A stretch of DNA of 19,890 bases, taken from Rickettsiales bacterium (GTDB lineage Bacteria > Pseudomonadota > Alphaproteobacteria > Rickettsiales > UBA1997). Of this stretch, positions 1 through 6,412 are shown piece after piece (position 1 is the first letter of the stretch; every line of letters starts with the position of its first letter). The stretch lies in assembly GCA_947496905.1 (NCBI GenBank), contig CANMEW010000013.1, positions 1 through 19,890 of the forward strand, given 5' to 3'. Made by a program: the position numbers and the translations under genes. A model generated the notes under the pieces. That model was not told the DNA's origin. It made no database searches and saw only the letters and a program-made list of their open reading frames with translations.

Positions 1-122
1 AAACCTTTTTTAGAAAGGTATGTAGTGATAGCTGCTGTTAGGGTAGTTTTACCATGATCTACGTGTCCAATGGTACCAATATTTACGTGCGGCTTATTGC
101 GCTGAAAAGTTTGTTTGGTCAT
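1..122 (-). CDS. tuf: Elongation factor Tu, N-terminal fragment (runs off left edge)
   Basis: This is the first 40 codons of the GTPase that brings aminoacyl-tRNA to the ribosome A site. The reverse complement from the ATG at 122 begins MTKQTFQRNKPHVNIGTIG and continues into HVDHGKTTLT. The phosphate-binding loop GHVDHGKT lies at about residues 19-26, and this stretch is diagnostic for bacterial EF-Tu. The rest of the gene lies left of the window. No strong Shine-Dalgarno sequence is visible ahead of the ATG. The upstream neighbour on the same strand is the interrupted yggS, about 200 bases away. tuf is often next to ribosomal protein or tRNA genes; none is visible here, so this may be a separately promoted copy. 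Confidence 0.97.
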   Translation of the reverse strand, partial: MTKQTFQRNKPHVNIGTIGHVDHGKTTLTAAITTYLSKKG

Positions 123-321
123 AAGTTAGTTAAAGTGGTTGATTCCAAAAATTCCTGAGAACTGCTTTGAAACTGATCCTGAATCTCTTTTGACATCAAG
201 TGGATACTGCTTTTTGGGGAAGACTTCTAACTTCAATAAAAAACTATCTGCCCGATAATTGGGATGGGAAGATAATTTTGCAAGCACATAAAACAGAGCG
301 GCAAACAGAGGTGAAAAACTT
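123..321. other. Intergenic region between yggS and tuf
   Basis: These 199 bases separate the yggS stop from the tuf start. A promoter and leader for tuf, reading on the minus strand, are expected here. The best match I see by eye is TTGCAA, 17 bases, then AATTAT on the minus strand around 256-284, with four of six matches in each box, which is weak. A 67-codon minus-strand frame starting with TTG at 329 crosses the region but resembles no family. No RNA gene was recognised. Confidence 0.4.
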
Positions 322-969
322 TCATCCAAATATTGTAGAACCTATTCTGACATGTGTTGCCCCTAGCGCCACAGCCTCTTCAAAATCAGAGCTCATTCCC
401 ATAGATAAGTTTTTTAAATTATTTTTTTCTGCCAATTTTACCAAGAACGCAAAATAAGGTGACGCCTCTTCATTAGACGGCGGAACGCCCATTAAGCCGG
501 ACACATTTAACTCGCATTCATCGCGACAAAATTTTACAAAATCCTCTACTTCACTAGGCGCAATTCAGCTTTTTTGCACCTCCTCGCCAACATTAACTTG
601 AATAAAAATTTCAGGATTTTTTCTCTGCTTCTGCACTTCTTTTTTTATTACAAGAGCTAGCTTCTTGCTATCTACAGTCTGAATACAATCAAACAACTCA
701 ACTACTTCTGCAGCTTTGTTACTTTGCAGATGACCAATGAAATGAAGCTGTATTTCGGGGAAATTTTTTTTGATTTCCAACCACTTTTCCTTCGCTTCTT
801 TGACATAATTTTCCCCAAAAATCTTACACCCAGAAGCAATTGCCTCAATAATTTTTTCGCTAGAAGAAGATTTTGAAACTGCCACCAGATTAACGCCTGA
901 GGCCTCTCTCCCATAGATCTTGCAAGTCTCTCTTAGTTTAAATGAGATATTCTCAATTTTACTTTTCAT
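322..969 (-). pseudogene. yggS: YggS/PROSC-family PLP homeostasis protein, interrupted by one in-frame TGA
   Basis: YggS is a cytosolic pyridoxal-phosphate-binding TIM-barrel protein that buffers free PLP. The 216-codon frame from ATG 969 to TGA 322-324 is full length for the family except for a TGA at 567-565 (codon 135). Before the stop are the PLP-lysine motif AVSK (Lys33), FGENYVKEA and HFIGHLQSNKAA. After it, in the same frame, are IAPSEVEDF, SGLMGVPP, LSMGMSSDFEEA and VRIGSTIFG, all family signatures. The interruption falls in QKS-stop-IAP, where relatives have QKSGI, so a single GGA to TGA change explains it. No frameshift or other decay is seen, which fits a very recent mutation or a consensus error. 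TGA is an ordinary stop elsewhere here, so general recoding is unlikely. The start codon overlaps the divergent ThiE-like gene. Confidence 0.9.
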
Positions 970-1579
970 GAATCAAAAAATTTTATTTGAGATAAAAAAA
1001 TTCACCGGTTCACCAGTTTTTTTTACTGATCGCAGCAAAATTTTAAACATAGGAAAGGTCATAAAAACTTTACCAAAAAATACTATCATCATCATTCGCG
1101 AATATGATTTGGATACTAACTCTCGCGAGATTTTTGCTAAAAAAATTATTTCCGTTGCAAGAGATCAAGCCTTAAAAACATTGGTTGGGAAAGACTTCTC
1201 TCTAGCAAGAAAAATTAAAGCTGACGGAGTGCATTTTTCTGACCTCGACACATTGCCTCTGCAATTTTTTCGAAAAAAATCTTTCCCGAAAAAATTCATT
1301 TTTAGCTTTTCCTGTCATGATGAAAAATCATTTTTAAAATGGAGGAAGTTAAGTCCAAATTTACTTTTTATTTCACCAATTTTTCCAACCACTAGTCATG
1401 TTAATGCAAAAGTTTTTGGCCTAAAAAATTTGGCAAAATTTGTTGCAAAAAATATGAACTCTGACGCCTCACCTTCGCCAATTTATGCCCTAGGCGGAAT
1501 TAACTCAGCCAATCTACAATCAATCAGAAAGCTTGGCATTACAGGCTTTGGAGCAATTAATTTTTTTAAAAATTTATGA
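968..1579 (+). CDS. ThiE/TenI-like TIM-barrel protein, probably not a true thiamine-phosphate synthase
   Basis: This 203-residue protein belongs to the thiamine-phosphate synthase/TenI fold. Recognisable blocks are ADGVHFSD (about 85-92), SPIFPTTSH (136-144) and YALGGINSANL (173-183), which correspond to ThiE's ADGVH, GP-hydrophobic-FPT and phosphate-binding GGI elements. Two catalytic blocks are changed. The usual REK motif reads REY (44-46), and the NDR motif that helps bind diphosphate and metal reads GKD (74-76). Similar diverged homologues are common in alphaproteobacteria and are usually annotated by fold only. No thiC, thiD or thiG is visible nearby. ATG 968 is preferred over a TTG at 920 because the latter lies deep inside yggS; no Shine-Dalgarno sequence is clear. 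The stop overlaps the manC start (ATGA at 1576-1579), so the two are probably cotranscribed. Confidence 0.75.
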   Translation: MNQKILFEIKKFTGSPVFFTDRSKILNIGKVIKTLPKNTIIIIREYDLDTNSREIFAKKIISVARDQALKTLVGKDFSLARKIKADGVHFSDLDTLPLQFFRKKSFPKKFIFSFSCHDEKSFLKWRKLSPNLLFISPIFPTTSHVNAKVFGLKNLAKFVAKNMNSDASPSPIYALGGINSANLQSIRKLGITGFGAINFFKNL

Positions 1580-3000
1580 AAATAACCCCAGTAATTCTTT
1601 CTGGCGGCTCTGGTACAAGGCTCTGGCCAATTTCACGCAACTTAAATCCAAAACAATTTTTGGATTTTTTTGGTGAATATTCCTTGTTTCAACAAGCTGT
1701 TTTACGCGTTAAGAATTCTAATTATTTTTACCACCCAATCATTGTTTGTAACGATGAACACCGCTTTATGGCGGCAGATGGTTTGCAGAAAATTAATATC
1801 ACTCCTGGGTCAATTATTTTGGAATCACAAGGAAGAAATACCGCTCCAGCAATTGCCGTTGCTGCACTGAATGTGATCGAAACCACAGCTCAGGAGGAGG
1901 ATGTAATTTTGGTAATGCCTTCAGACCACATTATCCGCGATGAGGAGAATTTTATTTCTCAAGTCAGAAAGGCATTTGAGGCTGCAAAGGATGGCTACTT
2001 AATCACCTTTGGAGTCGTACCAAACAGCGCTGAAACCGGCTACGGCTACATCAAAAAAAATGCCAAGCTTGCGAAATTTGAGGAGATTTTTTCTGTCGAA
2101 AAATTCATTGAAAAACCACAAAAAAATGTCGCTGAAAACTTCGTCAAAAGTGGAGAATATTTATGGAATAGTGGAATTTTTATGTTTCGCGCCTCCGCTT
2201 ATTTAAAGGCCTTACAGCAATTCCAAAATGAAATATTCACTCACTGTCGCGATTCCTACAGTAAAAAAATAAGCGACTTAGATTTTACTCGTCTTGCCGC
2301 CGCAGATTTCGAAAAATGCCAGAATATTTCCGTTGATTATGCAATCATGGAAAAGGCTGAAAAAGTTGTCGTGATGCCCATTAACGTGGGTTGGTCTGAT
2401 GTTGGATCGTGGCAAGCAATCGCCGAAACGACTCCCAAAGATGAGAATCAAAATAGCCTCATTGGCGATGTTGTCACACTCAAAACCAACAATTGTTACA
2501 TCAATTCGCGCAATGGTTTAGTTGCCACAATTGGCGTTGAGAACTTAATTGTAATCGCACTCAAAGATGTCGTTCTGATCGCCAATAAAAATAATTCCCA
2601 AGACGTAAAAGAACTGTTTGAGATGCTTAAAAAACTTAAGAGAGACGAGTGTTCATCTCACACCAAAGTGTTGCGTCCATGGGGTAGTTTTGAAACCATC
2701 GACATTGCAGATCGCTTCAAAGTGAAGAGAATCACCGTTAAACCCAACTCATCGCTTTCTTTGCAAATGCATAATCATCGCGCTGAGCATTGGGTTGTGG
2801 TGAAGGGCGTAGCTCACGTAACTTGCGATGACAAGGAGTTTGTGATGAATGAGGATGAGTCGACTTACATTCCGATTGGAAAAAAACACCGACTCGAGAA
2901 TAAGGGAGAAACTCAACTAGAATTGATCGAGGTGCAAACAGGAGGCTATTTGGGAGAAGATGACATCATTAGATTCAGCGACATTTACGGACGAGGATAA
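1576..3000 (+). CDS. manC: Bifunctional mannose-1-phosphate guanylyltransferase / mannose-6-phosphate isomerase
   Basis: This 474-residue cytosolic enzyme makes GDP-mannose from mannose-1-phosphate and GTP; the C-terminal domain interconverts fructose-6-phosphate and mannose-6-phosphate (type II PMI). The N-terminal nucleotidyltransferase signature GGSGTRLWPISRNLNPKQF spans about residues 10-28, followed by SQGRNTAPAIA, VMPSDHII and FIEKP. The C-terminal cupin domain begins near RPWGSFE (about 367), with the metal-site block QMHNHRAEHW (397-406) and VQTGGYLGEDDI close to the end. Length matches the ManC/AlgA/XanB family. The start overlaps the upstream stop by four bases, and ccmB follows within seven bases. 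GDP-mannose could feed the glycan cluster further right, but that link is inference. Confidence 0.96.
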   Translation: MKITPVILSGGSGTRLWPISRNLNPKQFLDFFGEYSLFQQAVLRVKNSNYFYHPIIVCNDEHRFMAADGLQKINITPGSIILESQGRNTAPAIAVAALNVIETTAQEEDVILVMPSDHIIRDEENFISQVRKAFEAAKDGYLITFGVVPNSAETGYGYIKKNAKLAKFEEIFSVEKFIEKPQKNVAENFVKSGEYLWNSGIFMFRASAYLKALQQFQNEIFTHCRDSYSKKISDLDFTRLAAADFEKCQNISVDYAIMEKAEKVVVMPINVGWSDVGSWQAIAETTPKDENQNSLIGDVVTLKTNNCYINSRNGLVATIGVENLIVIALKDVVLIANKNNSQDVKELFEMLKKLKRDECSSHTKVLRPWGSFETIDIADRFKVKRITVKPNSSLSLQMHNHRAEHWVVVKGVAHVTCDDKEFVMNEDESTYIPIGKKHRLENKGETQLELIEVQTGGYLGEDDIIRFSDIYGRG

Positions 3001-3006
3001 ATTTTG

Positions 3007-3663
3007 ATGCAGGTTTTTTGGATAATTTTTCAGCAGGAAATTCTACTTTCTTTTCGACATCTCGGAAAAATTTTAGCAAATTTTTTGTTCTTCCTAATTT
3101 CAATTTCGGTTTTCTCCCTCACCTCAGAAGATCAAATAATTCAAGGCTTCACACCGATTCACTCAATTACAATAATTTGGATTTCTCTTCTTTTTTGCTC
3201 AATTTTTTCTGCAGCAGAATTTTTAAAAAAAGATTTCGACGATGGAGCAATTGAGCAGGCACTAGTCTCCTGCGAAAATTTTGAAATTTTTGTACTAGCA
3301 AAAATGTTGGCAAATTGGTTAGCTTGCTGCCTTCCAATTTTAATTTTTATCCCCCTCATCTTACTCGCCAATCACGCCAATCAAAGCCTGATCGCCAATT
3401 CAACAATTCTAATTTTTCTAGCCAGCCTCATCATCAATTTCATTTGCACCTTTTGCGGAAGCCTGTCCGTTCTTGGAAGTGCGGCACCAATCATCGCGGT
3501 CATCGCCATGCCACTAATTATTCCGATCATCCTTGTCGCCTATGCGGGGCTGCTCGGAGAAAATTTCCAAACCAGTTTTAGAATTCTACTCGGACTCTCC
3601 GTTTTTATTGGCTCAATCTCTGTTTTCGCTTCAGCAAAAATTATCAAAATCGCCGCGGATTGA
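3007..3663 (+). CDS. ccmB: Haem exporter permease subunit CcmB
   Basis: CcmB is the integral membrane subunit of the CcmAB(CD) ABC complex needed for cytochrome c maturation (System I). The 218-residue product has about six hydrophobic segments and the conserved early block FSAAEFLKKDFDDGAIEQAL, equivalent to the family's E-x3-G-x-LEQLLLSP region. The length matches the usual 215-225 residues. ATG 3007 is chosen over the adjacent TTG 3004; a GAGGA ends about 10 bases upstream. The ATPase partner ccmA is not next to it, so this is a lone ccm gene within the window, as happens where ccm genes are scattered. It follows manC by six bases and is probably the last gene of the ThiE-like-manC-ccmB unit. 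No plus-strand terminator was recognised after it. Confidence 0.9.
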   Translation: MQVFWIIFQQEILLSFRHLGKILANFLFFLISISVFSLTSEDQIIQGFTPIHSITIIWISLLFCSIFSAAEFLKKDFDDGAIEQALVSCENFEIFVLAKMLANWLACCLPILIFIPLILLANHANQSLIANSTILIFLASLIINFICTFCGSLSVLGSAAPIIAVIAMPLIIPIILVAYAGLLGENFQTSFRILLGLSVFIGSISVFASAKIIKIAAD

Positions 3664-3674
3664 GTGCGACGCAT

Positions 3675-3708
3675 AAAAAAACCCGCCTACAATTAATTTG
3701 CAGACGGG
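3675..3708 (-). terminator. Intrinsic terminator of the Bax-inhibitor-1 family gene
   Basis: The arms at 3682-3692 and 3698-3708 form an 11-bp hairpin with a 5-base loop in minus-strand RNA, including two G-U pairs, and a run of seven U (3675-3681 on this strand) follows. In plus-strand RNA the two wobble positions become A-C mismatches and no U-run follows, so the element is directional and serves the gene starting at 4462, not ccmB. Confidence 0.9.
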
Positions 3709-3739
3709 CTTACTGAAAAACGTTTTGTGGTGATTCTGG

Positions 3740-4462
3740 CTATTTTCTGTCGCCAAAGAAGCGAAGCATCATTAGGAAGAGATTGATGAAATCCATGTAG
3801 AGATTCAAAGCTCCCAAGACTGCCATTTTAGCAACCATTTCGCTGTTACCGGCAAAGTGATAGTAAGTTTGTTTAATCCTTTGAGTGTCGTAAGCGGTGA
3901 GACCGATGAAGATGAATACGCCAATGACGGACAGAGCAAATTCTAGAGCAGAACTTTTGAGAAAAATGTTAACCAGAGATGCAATCATCAGGCCAATTAA
4001 TCCCATGATCAGGAACGATCCTAGACCACTTAAATCTTTTTTAGTGGTGTATCCGTAAAGACTCATCGCACCAAAAACTGACGACGTGATGAAGAAGATT
4101 CTAGCGACACTTGTTCCAGTGTAGATTACAAAGATTGAGGCTAGAGAAAGGCCCATCAGGCCCGAATAAATCCACAAATAAGTCTTTGCTTTTTCTGCCG
4201 AGATTGATTGCAGCTTGTAACTGAAAAAAAATACAAAACCAAGAGGTGCAAGCATCACCACCCAAGCCAAGGGTGTGCCGAAAAATAGCGACATTAATGC
4301 CGGAGAGTTAGCTACTAAAAATGCGACTGCCCCAGAAATTCCGAGAGCGATTGCCATGAAGTTGTAAACCTTAACCATGTAGGCTCTAAGGCTAGCATCG
4401 TAAGTTGATGTTCTTGATGCCGCAGATGCAAAGGAAGCTGTTTTATTGTGAAAGTCCGACAT
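3740..4462 (-). CDS. Bax inhibitor-1 / YbhL-YccA family inner-membrane protein
   Basis: This 240-residue polytopic protein of the BI-1 (TMBIM/UPF0005) family has about seven membrane segments. The amphipathic start leads into YDASLRAYMVKVYNFMAIALGISGAVAFLVA, typical of alphaproteobacterial YbhL-like proteins. Later signatures include GLTAYDTQRIKQTYY, with the conserved Asp of the AYDTQ motif, and GALNLYMDFINLFLMMLRFFG at the C terminus. Relatives act as pH-sensitive calcium leak channels (BsYetJ) or as modulators of the FtsH protease (YccA); neither role can be assigned here. The ATG at 4462 is preceded by GAGG with good spacing. The gene is monocistronic in this window, with its own terminator downstream and a structured intergenic region upstream. 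Confidence 0.94.
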   Translation of the reverse strand: MSDFHNKTASFASAASRTSTYDASLRAYMVKVYNFMAIALGISGAVAFLVANSPALMSLFFGTPLAWVVMLAPLGFVFFFSYKLQSISAEKAKTYLWIYSGLMGLSLASIFVIYTGTSVARIFFITSSVFGAMSLYGYTTKKDLSGLGSFLIMGLIGLMIASLVNIFLKSSALEFALSVIGVFIFIGLTAYDTQRIKQTYYHFAGNSEMVAKMAVLGALNLYMDFINLFLMMLRFFGDRK

Positions 4463-4761
4463 TTGAAACCTCGTTGGGATTTAAATTAATGAGTGGGGAA
4501 GTGGATGAAAGGCTTGCTTAACCTATTCAGCTTCAAAAAGTTGAATGGCTTTATTCGAAATATTTTATGCGGACTTGGTAGTGCCAAGCCCTGCTGAATC
4601 TGATTGGAGAAGTTGATCTTTCTAAAAAATAAATCTATTGCGGATGTGCAGATTTATTCTGTGGGTAGCAATTCGATCAGCACCACATTTGAACGTGAGT
4701 TCGAATGTGATTAGGAAATGTACGCCCGCAGGATTTAGTTTTGCCAATCATTTTTTCAAGA
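4463..4761. other. Intergenic region (299 bases) between divergent BI-1 gene and aroK
   Basis: No gene was recognised. It must hold promoters for both neighbours, but I cannot name convincing -35/-10 boxes. It contains four stem-loops (listed separately), a GAGG ribosome site for the leftward gene near 4469-4472, and an AGGA at 4730-4733 placed seven bases before a TTG at 4741, an alternative aroK start. Confidence 0.6.
4525..4709 (+). ncRNA. Possible structured RNA or aroK leader with four hairpins
   Basis: Four stem-loops occur in 185 bases. H1 has arms 4525-4533/4538-4546, 9 bp and loop CAAA. H2 has arms 4574-4578/4584-4588, CTTGG/CCAAG. H3 has arms 4628-4636/4650-4658, 9 bp and a 13-base loop. 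H4 has arms 4684-4694/4699-4709, 11 bp capped by GTGA, a GNRA-type tetraloop. The only irregular pair in H1 and in H4 is G-U in plus-strand RNA but A-C in minus-strand RNA, which favours a plus-strand transcript toward aroK. No U-run follows any hairpin. I could not match it to 6S RNA, tmRNA, RNase P, SRP RNA or a known riboswitch, so it remains unassigned. Confidence 0.45.
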
Positions 4762-5292
4762 ATGAAAAATCACTCTCCCACAAAAAAAATTATTGCCATC
4801 ACTGGATTAATGGGCGTTGGGAAAACTACCATCGGCTCTAAATTAGCAAAAAAATTGCAGTATTATTTCATTGATTGCGACCAGGAAATTGAGGATCGCG
4901 AGCATAAATCAATCAAAGAAATTTTTGCTCAAAATGGCGAAAAATATTTTCGTGGAGTCGAGAAAGAAGTTATTCAAGCGATAACTTCTCGCGATGAAGA
5001 AATCGTGCTTTCCCTTGGTGGTGGGGCGTTCATGGATGACGAAGCTAGAAAAATTTTAAGAGAAAAAGCTCTTACAATTTGGTTCCACGCTCCAATCGAA
5101 AAAATTTTGCAACGCATTGGAAATAAAAATACCCGCCCACTTCTAGACCAAAAAGACAAGAGAATAATTTTGGAAGACTTAGCTAAGCAGCGCTATCCAA
5201 TCTACGCAGAAGCCGATTTAAAGTTTGATACCAACAACGAAAATCACGATGCGATCATCGCAAAAATAATCGAAACCATTAATGCAAAATAA
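4762..5292 (+). CDS. aroK: Shikimate kinase
   Basis: This enzyme phosphorylates shikimate with ATP to shikimate-3-phosphate in aromatic amino acid synthesis (cytosol). The 176-residue product has the Walker A loop GLMGVGKT (15-22), the shikimate-binding DCD (38-40), Arg64 in YFRGVE, the GGG triplet (86-88), the lid arginine in NTRPLL (Arg125) and Arg144 in KQRYPIY, all placed as in the family. ATG 4762 is used because it sits a normal distance before the P-loop. An in-frame TTG at 4741 has a better ribosome site (AGGA 4730-4733) and would add seven residues, so the start is uncertain. It overlaps aroB by 11 bases, a common proteobacterial pair. Confidence 0.96.
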   Translation: MKNHSPTKKIIAITGLMGVGKTTIGSKLAKKLQYYFIDCDQEIEDREHKSIKEIFAQNGEKYFRGVEKEVIQAITSRDEEIVLSLGGGAFMDDEARKILREKALTIWFHAPIEKILQRIGNKNTRPLLDQKDKRIILEDLAKQRYPIYAEADLKFDTNNENHDAIIAKIIETINAK

Positions 5293-6412
5293 AATTTCCG
5301 TAAATCTTGGGCAAAGAAGTTACGACATCATCATCGAGAAAAATGCGAGCGAGTATTTGCCAGAATTTTTGGGTACAAAAAATTACAGCAAAATTTTTAT
5401 TATCACCGACGAAACCATTGCCGCCCTGCATCTAACGAAGCTTGAACAGGTTTTTAAAAAAACGAAATTCGTCGAAATAAATGCTCCAAAAATTATAAAA
5501 ATTAAAGCAGGTGAGCAGGCAAAATCTTTTCAATTTTTAGAAAAAATTTGCGAAGAAATTTTGACGCAGGGGATCGATCGCAAGTCTCTGATCGTGGCTT
5601 TTGGTGGTGGCGTAGTTGGAGATTTAGCAGGGTTCATCGCTTCAATTTTACTGCGTGGCATCGACTTCATTCAAATTCCAACAACACTTCTTGCTGCAGT
5701 GGACAGCTCTGTCGGTGGCAAAACCGCAATTAACAGCATCTCGGGGAAAAACTTGGTTGGCAGCTTTTACCAACCACAATTAGTAATTTGTGATTTGAAT
5801 TTTTTAAAAACTTTACCTCAGCGCGAAGTGATGTCTGGCTATGCAGAAGTAGTAAAATACGGATTTAGTTGCGACAAAGAATTTTTTGAATTTCTGGAAA
5901 AAAATTATTCGAAAATTTCTGAGTTTGATGAGGAGGTTCTAAAAAAAATCATCACGCGCTCTTGTGAAATTAAAGCTGCGATAGTGGGTCGTGACGAGAG
6001 GGAATCTGGGGAGAGGGCGCTGCTAAATTTTGGTCACACTTTTGGACATATTTTTGAAACCGAGACCGGCTATTCCGACGAAATTCTGCATGGTGAAGCT
6101 GTTGCTTTAGGGATGTTGATGGCAGCAAAAATGTCGCAGAATTTTCACATGATTTCTGAAAATGATTTCATGCGTATCAAAAATCACTTAGAGAGTGCTG
6201 GCTTTACAACCGATCCAAAAAAAATTCGTAAAAACTGGGATGAGAAAAATTTGACCAGCCATCTGCTGAAGGACAAGAAAAATGAGAATGAAAACCTGAC
6301 CTTCATTCTACTAAAAAAAATTGGCGACGCGGTAATTTTGAAAGCGGTTGAAATGGAAAATTTTAAGAAAGTTTTACGTGAATTTTGCGACCCAACTCCG
6401 CTTAAATTTTAA
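5282..6412 (+). CDS. aroB: 3-dehydroquinate synthase
   Basis: This NAD- and metal-dependent enzyme converts DAHP to 3-dehydroquinate, the second shikimate-pathway step. The 376-residue product shows the expected motifs: AGEQAKS, the NAD-binding GGGVVGDLAGFIAS (about 108-121), IPTTLLAAVDSSVGGKTAIN, GKNLVGSFYQP, EVVKYG, the NFGHTFGH metal histidines, and LHGEAVALGM. All key residues appear intact. The start lies inside the aroK 3' end (11-base overlap), so the pair is translationally coupled. The 3' end overlaps the 3' end of the convergent membrane-protein gene by 11 bases, so there is no room for a conventional terminator between them. Confidence 0.97.
   Translation: MQNKISVNLGQRSYDIIIEKNASEYLPEFLGTKNYSKIFIITDETIAALHLTKLEQVFKKTKFVEINAPKIIKIKAGEQAKSFQFLEKICEEILTQGIDRKSLIVAFGGGVVGDLAGFIASILLRGIDFIQIPTTLLAAVDSSVGGKTAINSISGKNLVGSFYQPQLVICDLNFLKTLPQREVMSGYAEVVKYGFSCDKEFFEFLEKNYSKISEFDEEVLKKIITRSCEIKAAIVGRDERESGERALLNFGHTFGHIFETETGYSDEILHGEAVALGMLMAAKMSQNFHMISENDFMRIKNHLESAGFTTDPKKIRKNWDEKNLTSHLLKDKKNENENLTFILLKKIGDAVILKAVEMENFKKVLREFCDPTPLKF

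Noticed and set aside
126..329. 67-codon minus-strand frame between yggS and tuf, starting TTG
   Set aside because: No family resemblance, weak start, and it lies in the likely tuf promoter and leader region; kept only as part of the intergenic note.
565..567. UGA read as glycine (as in Gracilibacteria) or as tryptophan
   Set aside because: Only one internal case is seen, while TGA is the natural stop of the ThiE-like gene, ccmB, both TGA-overlap junctions and trmFO.
4491..4523. Mini-frame MSGEVDERLA followed by TAA, considered as a tmRNA tag
   Set aside because: Does not end in the usual hydrophobic-Ala-Ala tail, lacks an Ala resume codon context, and no tmRNA acceptor domain was found nearby.
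4695..4711. GTTCGAAT, like a tRNA T-loop
   Set aside because: The flanking bases do not form a T-arm, and no acceptor or anticodon arms surround it; it is part of hairpin H4.
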